Below, piece by piece: positions 24,537-31,941 of a stretch of DNA of 42,130 nucleotides. Origin of the DNA: an uncultured Akkermansia sp. (lineage in GTDB: Bacteria; Verrucomicrobiota; Verrucomicrobiia; Verrucomicrobiales; Akkermansiaceae); contig CAJGDB010000006.1 in the NCBI GenBank assembly GCA_904502165.1, forward strand, positions 1 to 42,130. Direction: 5' to 3'. Made by a program: the position numbers and the translations under genes. Positions within the stretch are counted from its first letter, which is position 1; every line of letters starts with the position of its first letter. The notes under the pieces were generated by a model. The model was not told the origin of the DNA. It ran no database searches and was given only the letters and a program-made list of their open reading frames with translations.

Positions 24537-25946
24537 TTAGTCTTCGCGGGAGAGGAACTTGCGAGCCTCCTTGGCTTCGGCAGAGTGCGGCTTGAGAGCG
24601 TTGATGGGCTTGGTAAGCGCCAGGAACTCCTCACGGAATTTGGTGACAAAGGCCTGGGTGGGCCAGGAGCAGGCTTCGCCGAAGGCGCAGACGGTGCGTC
24701 CGCAGATGTTGTCGGCTACACTCTTGAGCAGATCCACATCCTCAGGAGAGCCCTTGCCCTCGCAGATACGGGTGGAAAGCTTGAGCATCCACGGGTTGCC
24801 TTCGCGGCAGGGGGAGCACTGGCCGCAGGATTCCCAGGCATAGAAGCGGTTGAGGTTGTTGAGAACCTTGGGCATGCTGCGGCTGTCATCCATGACGATG
24901 ATACCGCCGGAACCACTCATGGAACCGTGCTGGGCGATGCTGTCCAGATCCAAGGGGACGTCAAAGATGCTCATTTCCTTTACAGAGCCATCGCTGTTGC
25001 GGCCCTTGAGCTTCTCGTCGCAACGCATGACCTTGGCAGAGGCACCACCGGGAATGATGGCTTTGAACTTGCGGCCACGCTTCGGTCCGCCGCATACATC
25101 ATAGAGCAGCTCTCCAAAGGTCATGGAGCCAGAGACGATTTCGTAGTAGCCGGGGCGCTTCACATCACCGGAGACTCCGATGATACGGGTGCCGGGAGAC
25201 CGCTGGGCACCCTCTGCGGCGTATGCCTCGCCACCGCGCATGAGCACCTGGCGCACCTGGCAGAGAGATTCCACATTGTTGACAATGGTGGGGCAGCCAT
25301 ACAGACCGATGGCAGCCGGGAAGAAGGGGGGCTTGATGCGCGGATAGGGGCGCAGGCCTTCAATAGAGTTGATAAGGCCGGTTTCTTCACCGCAGATGTA
25401 GGCACCGGCACCGCGGTGCAGGATAATCTTGAGGTCATAGCCCTTGCCGAGAATGTTTTCACCCAGGAATCCGGCTTCTTCAGCTTCCTTGAGTGCCTTC
25501 TGCATAATCCTGGCGGCTTCGGGGAACTCTTCGCGCATGTAGATGACACCATAATGTGCCTGTACAGCGTAGCAGGCAATAATCATACCTTCGATGAGCT
25601 GGTGCGGATCCTGGTGAACTACAAAGCGGTCTTTGAAGGTGCCGGGTTCGGATTCGTCGCAGTTGCAGACCACATAAACGGGTTTGGTGTTGCCCTTGGG
25701 AATGAAAGTCCACTTCACGCCGGTGGGGAACCCTGCGCCGCCGCGGCCGCGCAGGCCGCTCTTCTTCACTTCTTCAGTAACGGCAGAAGGTTCCATTTCC
25801 ATGGCCTTCTTGAGGGTTTCGTAACCGCCGTCTTTGATGAAGCATTTGATGGAGGGGTCGTACCCCTTGCGGTCGATGTTGCGGAAAATACGGCGAGTCT
25901 CACGCGGATGCGGTTCCTTGCCGGGTTTGTAGGTGATTTCGCTCAT
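24537..25946 (-). CDS. nuoF: NADH-quinone oxidoreductase subunit F (NADH/FMN site)
   Basis: 469 residues. NADH and FMN binding: GLRGRGGAGFPTGVKWTF, NCDESEPGTFKDR, GAGAYICGEETGLINSIEG; cluster N3 ligands ESCGQCSPCREG with a fourth Cys in CGRTVCAFGEACSWP. Performs hydride transfer from NADH to FMN. Begins 21 bases after the nuoE stop... in the order E then F, with no Shine-Dalgarno sequence before the ATG. Confidence 0.97.
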   Translation of the reverse strand: MSEITYKPGKEPHPRETRRIFRNIDRKGYDPSIKCFIKDGGYETLKKAMEMEPSAVTEEVKKSGLRGRGGAGFPTGVKWTFIPKGNTKPVYVVCNCDESEPGTFKDRFVVHQDPHQLIEGMIIACYAVQAHYGVIYMREEFPEAARIMQKALKEAEEAGFLGENILGKGYDLKIILHRGAGAYICGEETGLINSIEGLRPYPRIKPPFFPAAIGLYGCPTIVNNVESLCQVRQVLMRGGEAYAAEGAQRSPGTRIIGVSGDVKRPGYYEIVSGSMTFGELLYDVCGGPKRGRKFKAIIPGGASAKVMRCDEKLKGRNSDGSVKEMSIFDVPLDLDSIAQHGSMSGSGGIIVMDDSRSMPKVLNNLNRFYAWESCGQCSPCREGNPWMLKLSTRICEGKGSPEDVDLLKSVADNICGRTVCAFGEACSWPTQAFVTKFREEFLALTKPINALKPHSAEAKEARKFLSRED

Positions 25947-25964
25947 GGTTACGCAGATAAGGGG

Positions 25965-26546
25965 TTACTTCTTGGGCTGGTGCTTGGCGATAATCTCGTC
26001 GATCTTCTTGGTGGTCACCTGGGAGTAAAGCACATCGTTGACCATGACATTGGGGCCGAAGCCGCAGTTGGCCAGGCATTCCACTGGTTCAACGCTCCAC
26101 AGGCCATCCGGGCTCACCAGCATGGGTTCCTCGTCGCTCATCTCGGCAAAGTTGACGCCAATCTTCTCGCAGATATAGGGGATGAGTTCCTCTCCACCGG
26201 AAAGAGAGCAGGCAATGGTGCGGCAGACGCGGAAGTGGTACTTGCCGGGGCACTTGGTGTGGATGCCGGGATAGAAGGTGACAATGCCGGCAACATGAAT
26301 GGGGGTGCTGTTGCACATCTCTGCAATCCAGGGCATGGCATCGGCACAGATGAAGCCGAACTTCTCCTGCACCAGGTGAACGATGGGCAGCACCGCGGAC
26401 TGTTCCTTGCCTTCCGGGTACATGGCCACAAGAGCCTTGGCTTCCTTCACCAGTGAGGGAGTCACCTTGAACTTCGGGAAGTGCTGTTCGCCGGGGGAAG
26501 GCTTGGCTGCCGTGATGGCATCAATCGCGTTGGGGGTATCAGACAT
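25965..26546 (-). CDS. nuoE: NADH-quinone oxidoreductase subunit E (2Fe-2S)
   Basis: 193 residues. Thioredoxin-like 2Fe-2S subunit: C-x4-C (RVCRTIACSL) and C-x3-C (VECLANCGFGPNVMVND) hold cluster N1a; the helical N-terminal part (SAVLPIVHLVQEKFGFI) is also typical. Start ATG 26546 (MSDTPNAIDAI); the open frame continues 15 codons upstream but runs into the gap after nuoD. Confidence 0.95.
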   Translation of the reverse strand: MSDTPNAIDAITAAKPSPGEQHFPKFKVTPSLVKEAKALVAMYPEGKEQSAVLPIVHLVQEKFGFICADAMPWIAEMCNSTPIHVAGIVTFYPGIHTKCPGKYHFRVCRTIACSLSGGEELIPYICEKIGVNFAEMSDEEPMLVSPDGLWSVEPVECLANCGFGPNVMVNDVLYSQVTTKKIDEIIAKHQPKK

Positions 26547-26578
26547 GGTAAATTGTTTCGTGGTAAGAGAGTTAAGGT

Positions 26579-27823
26579 TTAGCGGTCGCATTCGCCCTGC
26601 ACGAAGTCGAAGGAGCCGAGGATGGCGCCGACATCGCTCACAAGGTGCCCGGGCAGTAGTTCGGGCAGGATGGAGAGGGTGCAGTAGGAGGGGCTTCGCA
26701 TCTTGAGTCGGTTGGCAATGCCGCCACCCTGGGAATCCAGGAAGAAGCCAAGCTCACCCTTCGGGTTTTCTGCGGCAAAGTATACCTGTCCGGCCGGGGC
26801 GTTCACGCATTCTGTGGTTACCATGAACTGGCGGATGAGTTCTTCGATGCCCTGCATGGCATCTGCCTTGCGGGGCAGGATGCCCTTGTCGAGCTGCACC
26901 CAGATGGGGCCGCCGGGCAGGGTGGCAATGACCTGGCGGATGATGCGTACGGACTGGCGTATTTCTTCCATGCGTACCTGGAAACGGGCATAGCAGTCGC
27001 CTTCTTCTGCCACGGGTACATCGAACTCATAGTTCTCGTAGCCCAGGTAGGGATTGGTCTTACGCAGGTCGCGGCATACACCGCTGGCGCGCAGGTTGTT
27101 GCCGGTCATGCCATTCTGCAGGGCCATTTCCTTGGTGATGACACCCACGCCCACGAGACGGTCAATGAAAATCTTGTTGTGCAGCAGAAGTTTTTCCATT
27201 TCATCTACAGTGCGCAGGGCGCTGTCGCAGAAGTCGAGAATCTGTTTTTCGATGCCCTTGGGCAGGTCTCGCGTCATGCCGCCGATGCGGGTGTAACTGG
27301 AGGTGAAGCGGGCACCGCAGATCTGCTCATACAGGTTGTGTACGCGTTCCTTTTCTTCGAAGGCATACAGGAAAGCAGTCATGGCACCTGTGTCCATGGC
27401 GTATACGCCTGTGCCCAGGAAGCAGGAGGAAATGCGGGAAAGCTCGCAGCACAGTACGCGGATGGCCTGGCCACGCTCCGGCAGTTCCCAGCCCAGCAGC
27501 TTTTCTACGGCGCAGGCGTAGGCGATGTTGTTGCTCATCGGTGCCAGGTAGTCCATGCGGTCTGTGTAGGTCACAAACTGGTTGTAGTGGCAGTTCTCGG
27601 CAATCTTCTCCATGCCGCGATGCAGGTAGCCAATGACCGGATCACAGGATACAATCTCCTCACCATCAATAACAAGCTTCAGACGAAGCACGCCGTGAGT
27701 GGCCGGGTGCGAGGGGCCTACATTCAGTGTTACCAGCTCGCCGCGGTCATCTGCATCATTCTTCAGATAATCCATCGCAGCACTTGCTACATCAGGCACT
27801 TGTATAAATTTTGTCGTGTTCAT
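26579..27823 (-). CDS. nuoD: NADH-quinone oxidoreductase subunit D
   Basis: 414 residues, quinone-site subunit homologous to the hydrogenase large subunit. Signatures: NVGPSHPATHGVLRLKLVIDGE, CDPVIGYLHRGMEKIAE, TDRMDYLAPMSNN, and the C-terminal GAILGSFDFVQGECDR with the conserved family ending. It is the first gene of the operon; normally nuoA-B-C precede it, but here the next gene upstream is divergent and unrelated. nuoC is not fused to it. Confidence 0.97.
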   Translation of the reverse strand: MNTTKFIQVPDVASAAMDYLKNDADDRGELVTLNVGPSHPATHGVLRLKLVIDGEEIVSCDPVIGYLHRGMEKIAENCHYNQFVTYTDRMDYLAPMSNNIAYACAVEKLLGWELPERGQAIRVLCCELSRISSCFLGTGVYAMDTGAMTAFLYAFEEKERVHNLYEQICGARFTSSYTRIGGMTRDLPKGIEKQILDFCDSALRTVDEMEKLLLHNKIFIDRLVGVGVITKEMALQNGMTGNNLRASGVCRDLRKTNPYLGYENYEFDVPVAEEGDCYARFQVRMEEIRQSVRIIRQVIATLPGGPIWVQLDKGILPRKADAMQGIEELIRQFMVTTECVNAPAGQVYFAAENPKGELGFFLDSQGGGIANRLKMRSPSYCTLSILPELLPGHLVSDVGAILGSFDFVQGECDR

Positions 27824-27863
27824 AACCTGGGAATACGCGGCCTCCTGCGGCCACAGTTACGCG

Positions 27864-27897
27864 CAGATATTAAACACCTTTATCTTGTAAAGTGCAA
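27864..27897 (-). promoter_or_regulatory. Candidate promoter region of the nuoD-N operon
   Basis: Minus strand offers TTTACA (27891..27886)-16-TATCTG (27869..27864), or TTGCAC (27897..27892) with TAATAT (27872..27867) at a long spacing. The leader to ATG 27823 is about 35-40 bases and holds an AGGAGG (27847..27842) in the loop of a GGCC stem, 17+ bases from the ATG, too far for a normal Shine-Dalgarno site. Confidence 0.4.
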
Positions 27898-27990
27898 GCC
27901 TAAAGTAGCTCACGCGCGTAGAATTGAAGATAAGTATGTGTGTTAGTTTAGCCAAACATCGGGCTTTTTTCAGTAAGTCACGGTTGTGGC

Positions 27991-28018
27991 TTGAAAATGC
28001 GGGCGGTCAGGGTATGAT
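27991..28018 (+). promoter_or_regulatory. Promoter of the orphan gene at 28026, predicted leaderless
   Basis: TTGAAA (27991-27996), 16-base spacer, TATGAT (28013-28018), 7 bases to ATG 28026. Confidence 0.65.
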
Positions 28019-28025
28019 GTGGGGT

Positions 28026-28496
28026 ATGAGTATCGTAACGGCTGAACAACTTGAACTGGTGCGCCAGTGGGCATCGGAAGGGGTAGATTTGAATGGTATC
28101 CAGAAGCGGCTTGCAAGCGACTGCGGCGTGCATCTGACTTACATGGACGTGCGCTTTCTGCTGCTGGATCATAATATAGAGATAGCAACTGCCGCTCCGG
28201 TGGCACAGGCGGCAAAACCGGAACCAGCTGCTTCGGAACCGGTGGTGGAGAAGAGCCCGGCGGCGGAGGAGATGCCGGCAGGGGGGCAGATGGGGAAGCC
28301 TGTGGTGACGCTGGATGAATTGACGCTGCCCGGCACCTTGATTTCGGGTAAGGTGCAGTTCAGTTCCGGTACAAAGGGGGCATGGCAGATTGACCAGCTG
28401 GGGCGTTTTGCCTGGAGTGAGCTGAGCGGGCAGCCCACGCCTGAGGAGCTGCAGGCTTTTCAGTTTGAGCTTACGCAGATTCTCCGTAGAGGGTAA
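28026..28496 (+). CDS. Conserved-looking protein of unknown function with an N-terminal helical domain
   Basis: Not recognised. 156 residues: a compact helical N-terminal part (about 5-52; EQLELVRQWASEGVDLNGIQ, MDVRFLLLDHNIEI) that could be a winged-helix or HTH-like module, an Ala/Pro/Glu-rich linker (about 53-90), and a C-terminal part (about 92-156) with LPGTLISGKVQFSSG and LGRFAWSEL suggesting a small beta domain. The HTH reading is tentative. Divergent from nuoD, monocistronic, ends at a strong bidirectional terminator. The start is set by the promoter 7 bases upstream; the frame is open further up. Confidence 0.7.
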   Translation: MSIVTAEQLELVRQWASEGVDLNGIQKRLASDCGVHLTYMDVRFLLLDHNIEIATAAPVAQAAKPEPAASEPVVEKSPAAEEMPAGGQMGKPVVTLDELTLPGTLISGKVQFSSGTKGAWQIDQLGRFAWSELSGQPTPEELQAFQFELTQILRRG

Positions 28497-28527
28497 TCTG
28501 GATTCTGGCGTTTTGTTCGCCAATAAG

Positions 28528-28560
28528 AAAACCCCGGTTGGTTGTGCCAACCGGGGTTTT
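28528..28560. terminator. Strong bidirectional terminator
   Basis: AAAACCCCGGTTGG (28528-28541), 5-base loop, CCAACCGGGGTTTT (28547-28560): 14 perfect pairs with A and T runs on both sides, between convergent genes ending at 28496 and 28580. Confidence 0.9.
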
Positions 28561-28579
28561 CTCATTATAGAAAAAATTA

Positions 28580-29011
28580 TCAGTCGTTGGAGAGACGGCT
28601 GTAACCGTACTTGCTCTGGAAGCCGAGTTCCTCGGGGAATTCAGAGAAGCCGCCCCACACATTGTACTCCTTGAGACCGCTGCGGCCGCAGGTGTCCTGG
28701 TAGCAGGGCTTGTAGGTGCACTTGTAGGTGGGGGCCCAGAAAGTAATCAGCTCATAGAAGCCGTAGCCCACGCGGGAGAGGGCGCGGGAAGTACCATCGA
28801 CGATACCCATGGAGTATGCAGCATTGTTGCCTTCGGCATCATTCCAGCGAATCATGGTGGTGGGGATTTCCTCTACGGCGAAGAGGATGTTGCTGACAGC
28901 ACGACCCAGCTTACGGGTAGCAGTGTACTCTGAGGCGGGAGGAGCCTGAATGTCGGCATACGTCGTGCCGGCCAGAGCCAAGAGAATTGTAGAAAGGAGT
29001 AAGCGCTTCAT
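28580..29011 (-). CDS. TIGR04073 family (exosortase-system-associated) secreted protein
   Basis: 143 residues with a signal peptide (MKRLLLSTILLALAGTTYAD). The mature part has RKLGRAVSNILFAVEEIPTTMI, a GIVDGTSRALSRVGYGFYELITFWAPTY block and a cysteine pair region (YKCTYKPCYQDTCG). RKLGRG-x-x-N-x-x-x-G-x-x-EIP followed by G...R-x-x-x-G-x-YE-x-x-TF is the pattern of TIGR04073, a family named for co-occurrence with exosortase/PEP-CTERM sorting genomes; its function is unknown. No exosortase is in the window. Confidence 0.75.
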   Translation of the reverse strand: MKRLLLSTILLALAGTTYADIQAPPASEYTATRKLGRAVSNILFAVEEIPTTMIRWNDAEGNNAAYSMGIVDGTSRALSRVGYGFYELITFWAPTYKCTYKPCYQDTCGRSGLKEYNVWGGFSEFPEELGFQSKYGYSRLSND

Positions 29012-29021
29012 GACGCAATCA

Positions 29022-29050
29022 GAAATACCATATCATTTCATGTGCTGCAA
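29022..29050 (-). promoter_or_regulatory. Promoter of the TIGR04073 gene, predicted leaderless
   Basis: Minus strand TTGCAG (29050..29045), 17-base spacer, TATTTC (29027..29022), 10 bases to ATG 29011. The -10 is weaker than at the other sites. Confidence 0.45.
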
Positions 29051-29085
29051 GCAAAAAAATGAACTTTTTCCCGGGAAAGTGAAAA
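29051..29085 (-). terminator. Probable terminator of the ahbD-ahbC operon
   Basis: Just after the stop at 29088 the minus strand has ACTTTCCC pairing with GGGAAAAAGT (one bulge), followed by a T7 run (29055-29061). Confidence 0.5.
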
Positions 29086-29087
29086 AA

Positions 29088-30335
29088 TTACGGTAAAAGG
29101 TCAGAAATATCAATCTGTGTTTCCTCGTCGGTGAGATAACAACCGGGGTCTGAACCATACCAGTGGCCATTGGCGAATGCTGCACGGGTGCGGAATCCGC
29201 CGCCGCAAAGGGCGAAATGTTTGCAGCTGGCGCAGCGGCCGCTCAGTTTCTTCTGCCGTTCAAGAGGGTCGTCGTGGCCGCGGATTTCCTGCAGCACAGC
29301 GGCGCTGGGTTCCTGAGAGGCTTCCCAGACATCAGAGAATTTCTGGTTCTTGACATTGCCCAGGGTGATTCCCTGCCAGAACTGGTCTGGGTGAATATTA
29401 CCCTGGGTATCGATGTTGGCGATGCCACGGCCAGAGCTGTTGGCCCCGCCGCCATTCCAGCTGAGCAGGCGCAGTGTCTCTGCAGCCTGGGGGTGACCTT
29501 CGCGCAGCTGGCGCAGCAGCAGATACACGCCATCGGCAGGCTGGGTGACAGTGAGGAGTTCGCGAGTCTGCCCGGCTGCATGCCATTTCTCGGCGCGGGC
29601 AATCAGCATGTCGAGCGCAGCGCGGGCTTCTTCAGGCTTCAGGCTGGCAACGTCGACCCCGCGGCCTGTGGGGACGAGGTGGTAGAAGCAGACGCGCTGG
29701 ATGCCTTCGTCTTCGATGAAGTTGAGAATCTGCTCCATGCTCTGCACGTTGTTGCGAGTGAGAGTAAGGCGAAGTCCCGTCTTCTGTTTTACTTCCTCAC
29801 AGAGCTTGAAGCCGCGTATGGCACCATCAAACGCGCCCATCACTCCGCGGAACTGGTCATGGATGGCACCTATGCCGTCCAGAGAGATGCCGACATAGGC
29901 CACGCCAAGCTCCTTGAACATGCTGGCGTATTCAGGCGTGATGCGTGTGCCGTTGGTGGAGATGGTCACCTTGAGCCCCTTTTCGGTGGCCCGGCGGAGG
30001 AGCTGGGGTAACTGGGGGTGAAGCAGGGGTTCGCCGCCGGAAAGAAGCAGGGCGTTCACCTTGTAGTCTGCCAAATCATCAATCACAGAGCAGCATTGCT
30101 CCCATGTCAGTTCTCCGGGGTAACGCTCAGCGTGGGAATCGGCATAGCAGTGAACGCAGCGCAGGTTGCAGGTGCGCGTGATGTTCCAGACGACGATAGG
30201 CTTGCGCGCCCGCGATGAGACAGGCATGCAGGCTGCAGTGCTGCTGCCGGGCAGGGCACTGCCGTTTCCCAGGCCGTAGCGGATGTGGTCGGCGGGTTGA
30301 ACGACGCCAGTCCAGAGTTTGGTGATGTTGATCAT
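29088..30335 (-). CDS. ahbC: Radical SAM/SPASM protein, AhbC/NirJ type
   Basis: 415 residues. The N-terminus MINITKLWTG...HIRYG and the radical SAM core VVWNITRTCNLRCVHCYADS (C56-x3-C60-x2-C63) followed by SGGEPLLHP and ISTNGTRIT match AhbC/NirJ. The C-terminal auxiliary cluster domain CASCKHFALCGGGFRTRAAF ... DPGCYLTDEE has the same family spacing. AhbC removes acetate side chains from 12,18-didecarboxysiroheme to give Fe-coproporphyrin III in the siroheme-dependent heme route; NirJ acts in heme d1 synthesis. The overlap of 4 bases with the upstream radical SAM gene implies translational coupling and a shared pathway. Motif-based; heme versus heme d1 or a peptide substrate is not decided here. 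Confidence 0.75.
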   Translation of the reverse strand: MINITKLWTGVVQPADHIRYGLGNGSALPGSSTAACMPVSSRARKPIVVWNITRTCNLRCVHCYADSHAERYPGELTWEQCCSVIDDLADYKVNALLLSGGEPLLHPQLPQLLRRATEKGLKVTISTNGTRITPEYASMFKELGVAYVGISLDGIGAIHDQFRGVMGAFDGAIRGFKLCEEVKQKTGLRLTLTRNNVQSMEQILNFIEDEGIQRVCFYHLVPTGRGVDVASLKPEEARAALDMLIARAEKWHAAGQTRELLTVTQPADGVYLLLRQLREGHPQAAETLRLLSWNGGGANSSGRGIANIDTQGNIHPDQFWQGITLGNVKNQKFSDVWEASQEPSAAVLQEIRGHDDPLERQKKLSGRCASCKHFALCGGGFRTRAAFANGHWYGSDPGCYLTDEETQIDISDLLP

Positions 30336-31408
30336 GACGGGGAAGAGTTGCTGCGTAAGGCTGCAGGAATATAGTTGCAGAGAGGTTCGGCGGCCATCAT
30401 GTCGCCGGAAGTGCCATAAGAGCGGGCGCGGGAACCGCCGCAGATGCGGCGGTATTCACACTTGCCGCATTTGCCGCCCAGGGCATCATCGTTTCTCAGC
30501 TGCACAAAGAGCGGGTGGTTGCGGTATATATCCTTGAGATTGTCGGTGCGGACGTTGCCTGCCGTGAGCGGCAGGAAGCCGCTGGGCTGAATCTCGCCCA
30601 CATGGGAGATAAAAATGACACCTTTTCCATCCCGGGTGGGGACCATGTGTCGCGGGGCCGGGGCTCCTGTTGCACGGGCTGCCTGCATGAGTGCGCGGCG
30701 GTAGTGATGCCCTTCGGTGGTCTTGATGGCAAAAGGAAGTTCGGAGCGGAGTTCCAGCAGGCGCTGCCAGAGTTTTTCCAGCTCTTCTGCCGTGGGGAGT
30801 TCTTCCAGTGTGGCCCGGCCTGTGGGAACCAGTAGAAACACGCTCCAGACATCCGGCTGAATCTGCTTGAGAAGTTCCACAAATCCTTCCAGCTCCGGCA
30901 GGGTGGTGCGGGATATGGTGGTATTGATCTGCAGCTGGATGCCGGCTTCCTTTGCCATGCGGGCCGCCTGCAGGGTGCGTTCAAAGGTGTGCGGTACGCG
31001 GCGGAATGCATCGTGCGTTTCCTGAGTTGCGCCATCCAGACTCAGGCTGAGGCTGACCACGCCGGCGGAGCGTAAGCGGTGAAAGTCAGTGTTAATCAGG
31101 CGATGGGTAGCTGCCGGGCTGAGCGCGACCCGCAGACCTCTGGAGGCAGCCCGTTCGATGAGTTCGAAAATGTCCCGCCTCATCATGGGGTCTCCCCCGG
31201 TAAGGACGAGCATAGGTGGGGCAAGGTCTGCAATCTCATCCACCAGAGCCAGGGCTTCCTCGTGGTTCAGCTCCTGCGGGTGGGCCTGCGGCTGAGCAAT
31301 GGCCCGGCAATGCCGGCACGCCAGGGCGCAGGCGCGCGTTACCTCCCAGAAGAGGATGAACGGGCGTTCGTTGAAATCACACATCTGTGGGTGTTTTGTC
31401 GCAGACAC
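30332..31408 (-). CDS. ahbD: Radical SAM/SPASM protein, AhbD-like (TIGR04053 type)
   Basis: 358 residues from GTG 31408. The core FILFWEVTRACALACRHCRAIA (C27-x3-C31-x2-C34), VLTGGDPMMRRD and the C-terminal CGKCEYRRICGGSRARSYG ... EPLCNYIP fit the AhbD/TIGR04053 group; AhbD decarboxylates two propionates of Fe-coproporphyrin III to form heme. A neighbouring AhbC-type gene supports this, although TIGR04053 members also occur outside heme loci. Start: GTG 31408 lies 6 bases from TACAAT; the next ATG (31384) would shorten the protein by 8 residues, and the frame further upstream lies before the transcript. Confidence 0.7.
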   Translation of the reverse strand: MSATKHPQMCDFNERPFILFWEVTRACALACRHCRAIAQPQAHPQELNHEEALALVDEIADLAPPMLVLTGGDPMMRRDIFELIERAASRGLRVALSPAATHRLINTDFHRLRSAGVVSLSLSLDGATQETHDAFRRVPHTFERTLQAARMAKEAGIQLQINTTISRTTLPELEGFVELLKQIQPDVWSVFLLVPTGRATLEELPTAEELEKLWQRLLELRSELPFAIKTTEGHHYRRALMQAARATGAPAPRHMVPTRDGKGVIFISHVGEIQPSGFLPLTAGNVRTDNLKDIYRNHPLFVQLRNDDALGGKCGKCEYRRICGGSRARSYGTSGDMMAAEPLCNYIPAALRSNSSPS

Positions 31409-31414
31409 GCGCGC

Positions 31415-31443
31415 ATTGTACATGCTCGCGTTATTGTTGGCAA
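31415..31443 (-). promoter_or_regulatory. Promoter of the ahbD-ahbC operon, predicted leaderless with a GTG start
   Basis: Minus strand TTGCCA (31443..31438), 17-base spacer, TACAAT (31420..31415), 6 bases to GTG 31408. Confidence 0.65.
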
Positions 31444-31470
31444 GCCCGGATTTGACAGGCTGAAGATGTA

Positions 31471-31505
31471 TTTTGTCAGTATTTTTTTTGAAATAAGTGA
31501 CAAAA
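31471..31505 (+). promoter_or_regulatory. Inverted repeat immediately upstream of the rpsU promoter
   Basis: TTTTGTCA (31471-31478) and TGACAAAA (31498-31505) are perfect 8-bp arms with a 19-base T-rich centre. They end 3 bases before the -35 hexamer of rpsU, a position suited to a regulator site. Confidence 0.4.
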
Positions 31506-31508
31506 AAC

Positions 31509-31537
31509 TTGACACGAACATCCAATTGCTGTATCTT
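31509..31537 (+). promoter_or_regulatory. rpsU promoter
   Basis: TTGACA (31509-31514), 17-base spacer, TATCTT (31532-31537). Unlike most promoters here it leaves a leader of about 38 bases, A/C-rich and without a Shine-Dalgarno sequence. Confidence 0.65.
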
Positions 31538-31581
31538 GCCTGCCCGTTCCCGGACAATTTATCAACAACAACACAATTATC

Positions 31582-31824
31582 ATGCGTTCCGTATCTGTAC
31601 GTAAAGGTGAACCGATCGATCGCGCTCTGAAGCGCCTGAAGACCAAGCTCGACACCGAGGGTATCCTCGAGGAGATGCGCCGTCGTCGCGCTTTTGAGAG
31701 CCCCATGGATGAAAAGCGTCGCAAGGCTCGTTCTGCCAGCAAGCGCAACAAGGTGAAGTGGCACTTCACCAACAAGGAGGAGATTCCGGCTGCTGCCGTG
31801 ACCCCCGCTGCTGTTGAGGCCTGA
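31582..31824 (+). CDS. rpsU: 30S ribosomal protein S21
   Basis: 80 residues: SVSVRKGEPIDRALKRLKTKLDTEGILEEMRRRRAFESPMDEKRRKARSA is the S21 signature, with the basic FE-P-x-x-KR-x-RK segment. It binds near the 3-prime end of 16S rRNA, close to the anti-Shine-Dalgarno region. The C-terminus has an Ala/Pro/Glu-rich extension (NKEEIPAAAVTPAAVEA) of about 15 residues beyond the usual end. Monocistronic, divergent from ahbD, with its own terminator. Confidence 0.95.
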   Translation: MRSVSVRKGEPIDRALKRLKTKLDTEGILEEMRRRRAFESPMDEKRRKARSASKRNKVKWHFTNKEEIPAAAVTPAAVEA

Positions 31825-31849
31825 CCCCATTAGTTCGGGAAACTTTCAG

Positions 31850-31883
31850 AAAGGGATGAGTTCATGTGACTCATCCCTTTTTT
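31850..31883 (+). terminator. rpsU terminator
   Basis: AAAGGGATGAGT (31850-31861), 7-base loop, ACTCATCCCTTTTTT (31869-31883). Confidence 0.9.
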
Positions 31884-31905
31884 CTGGTGTTGTGGCCCGG
31901 TGGGC

Positions 31906-31934
31906 TTGAATAACAGGTGATTATCTGGTATGAT
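31906..31934 (+). promoter_or_regulatory. Promoter of the O-antigen-ligase-like gene, predicted leaderless
   Basis: TTGAAT (31906-31911), 17-base spacer, TATGAT (31929-31934), 7 bases to ATG 31942. The earlier in-frame ATG at 31930 lies inside the -10 box. Confidence 0.65.
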
Positions 31935-31941
31935 GCGCCTT

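Noticed and set aside
23142..26456. 1104-codon plus-strand open frame across nuoG, nuoF and nuoE
   Set aside because: Runs antisense through three certain genes; no recognisable domain, composition is a mirror of the nuo codons.
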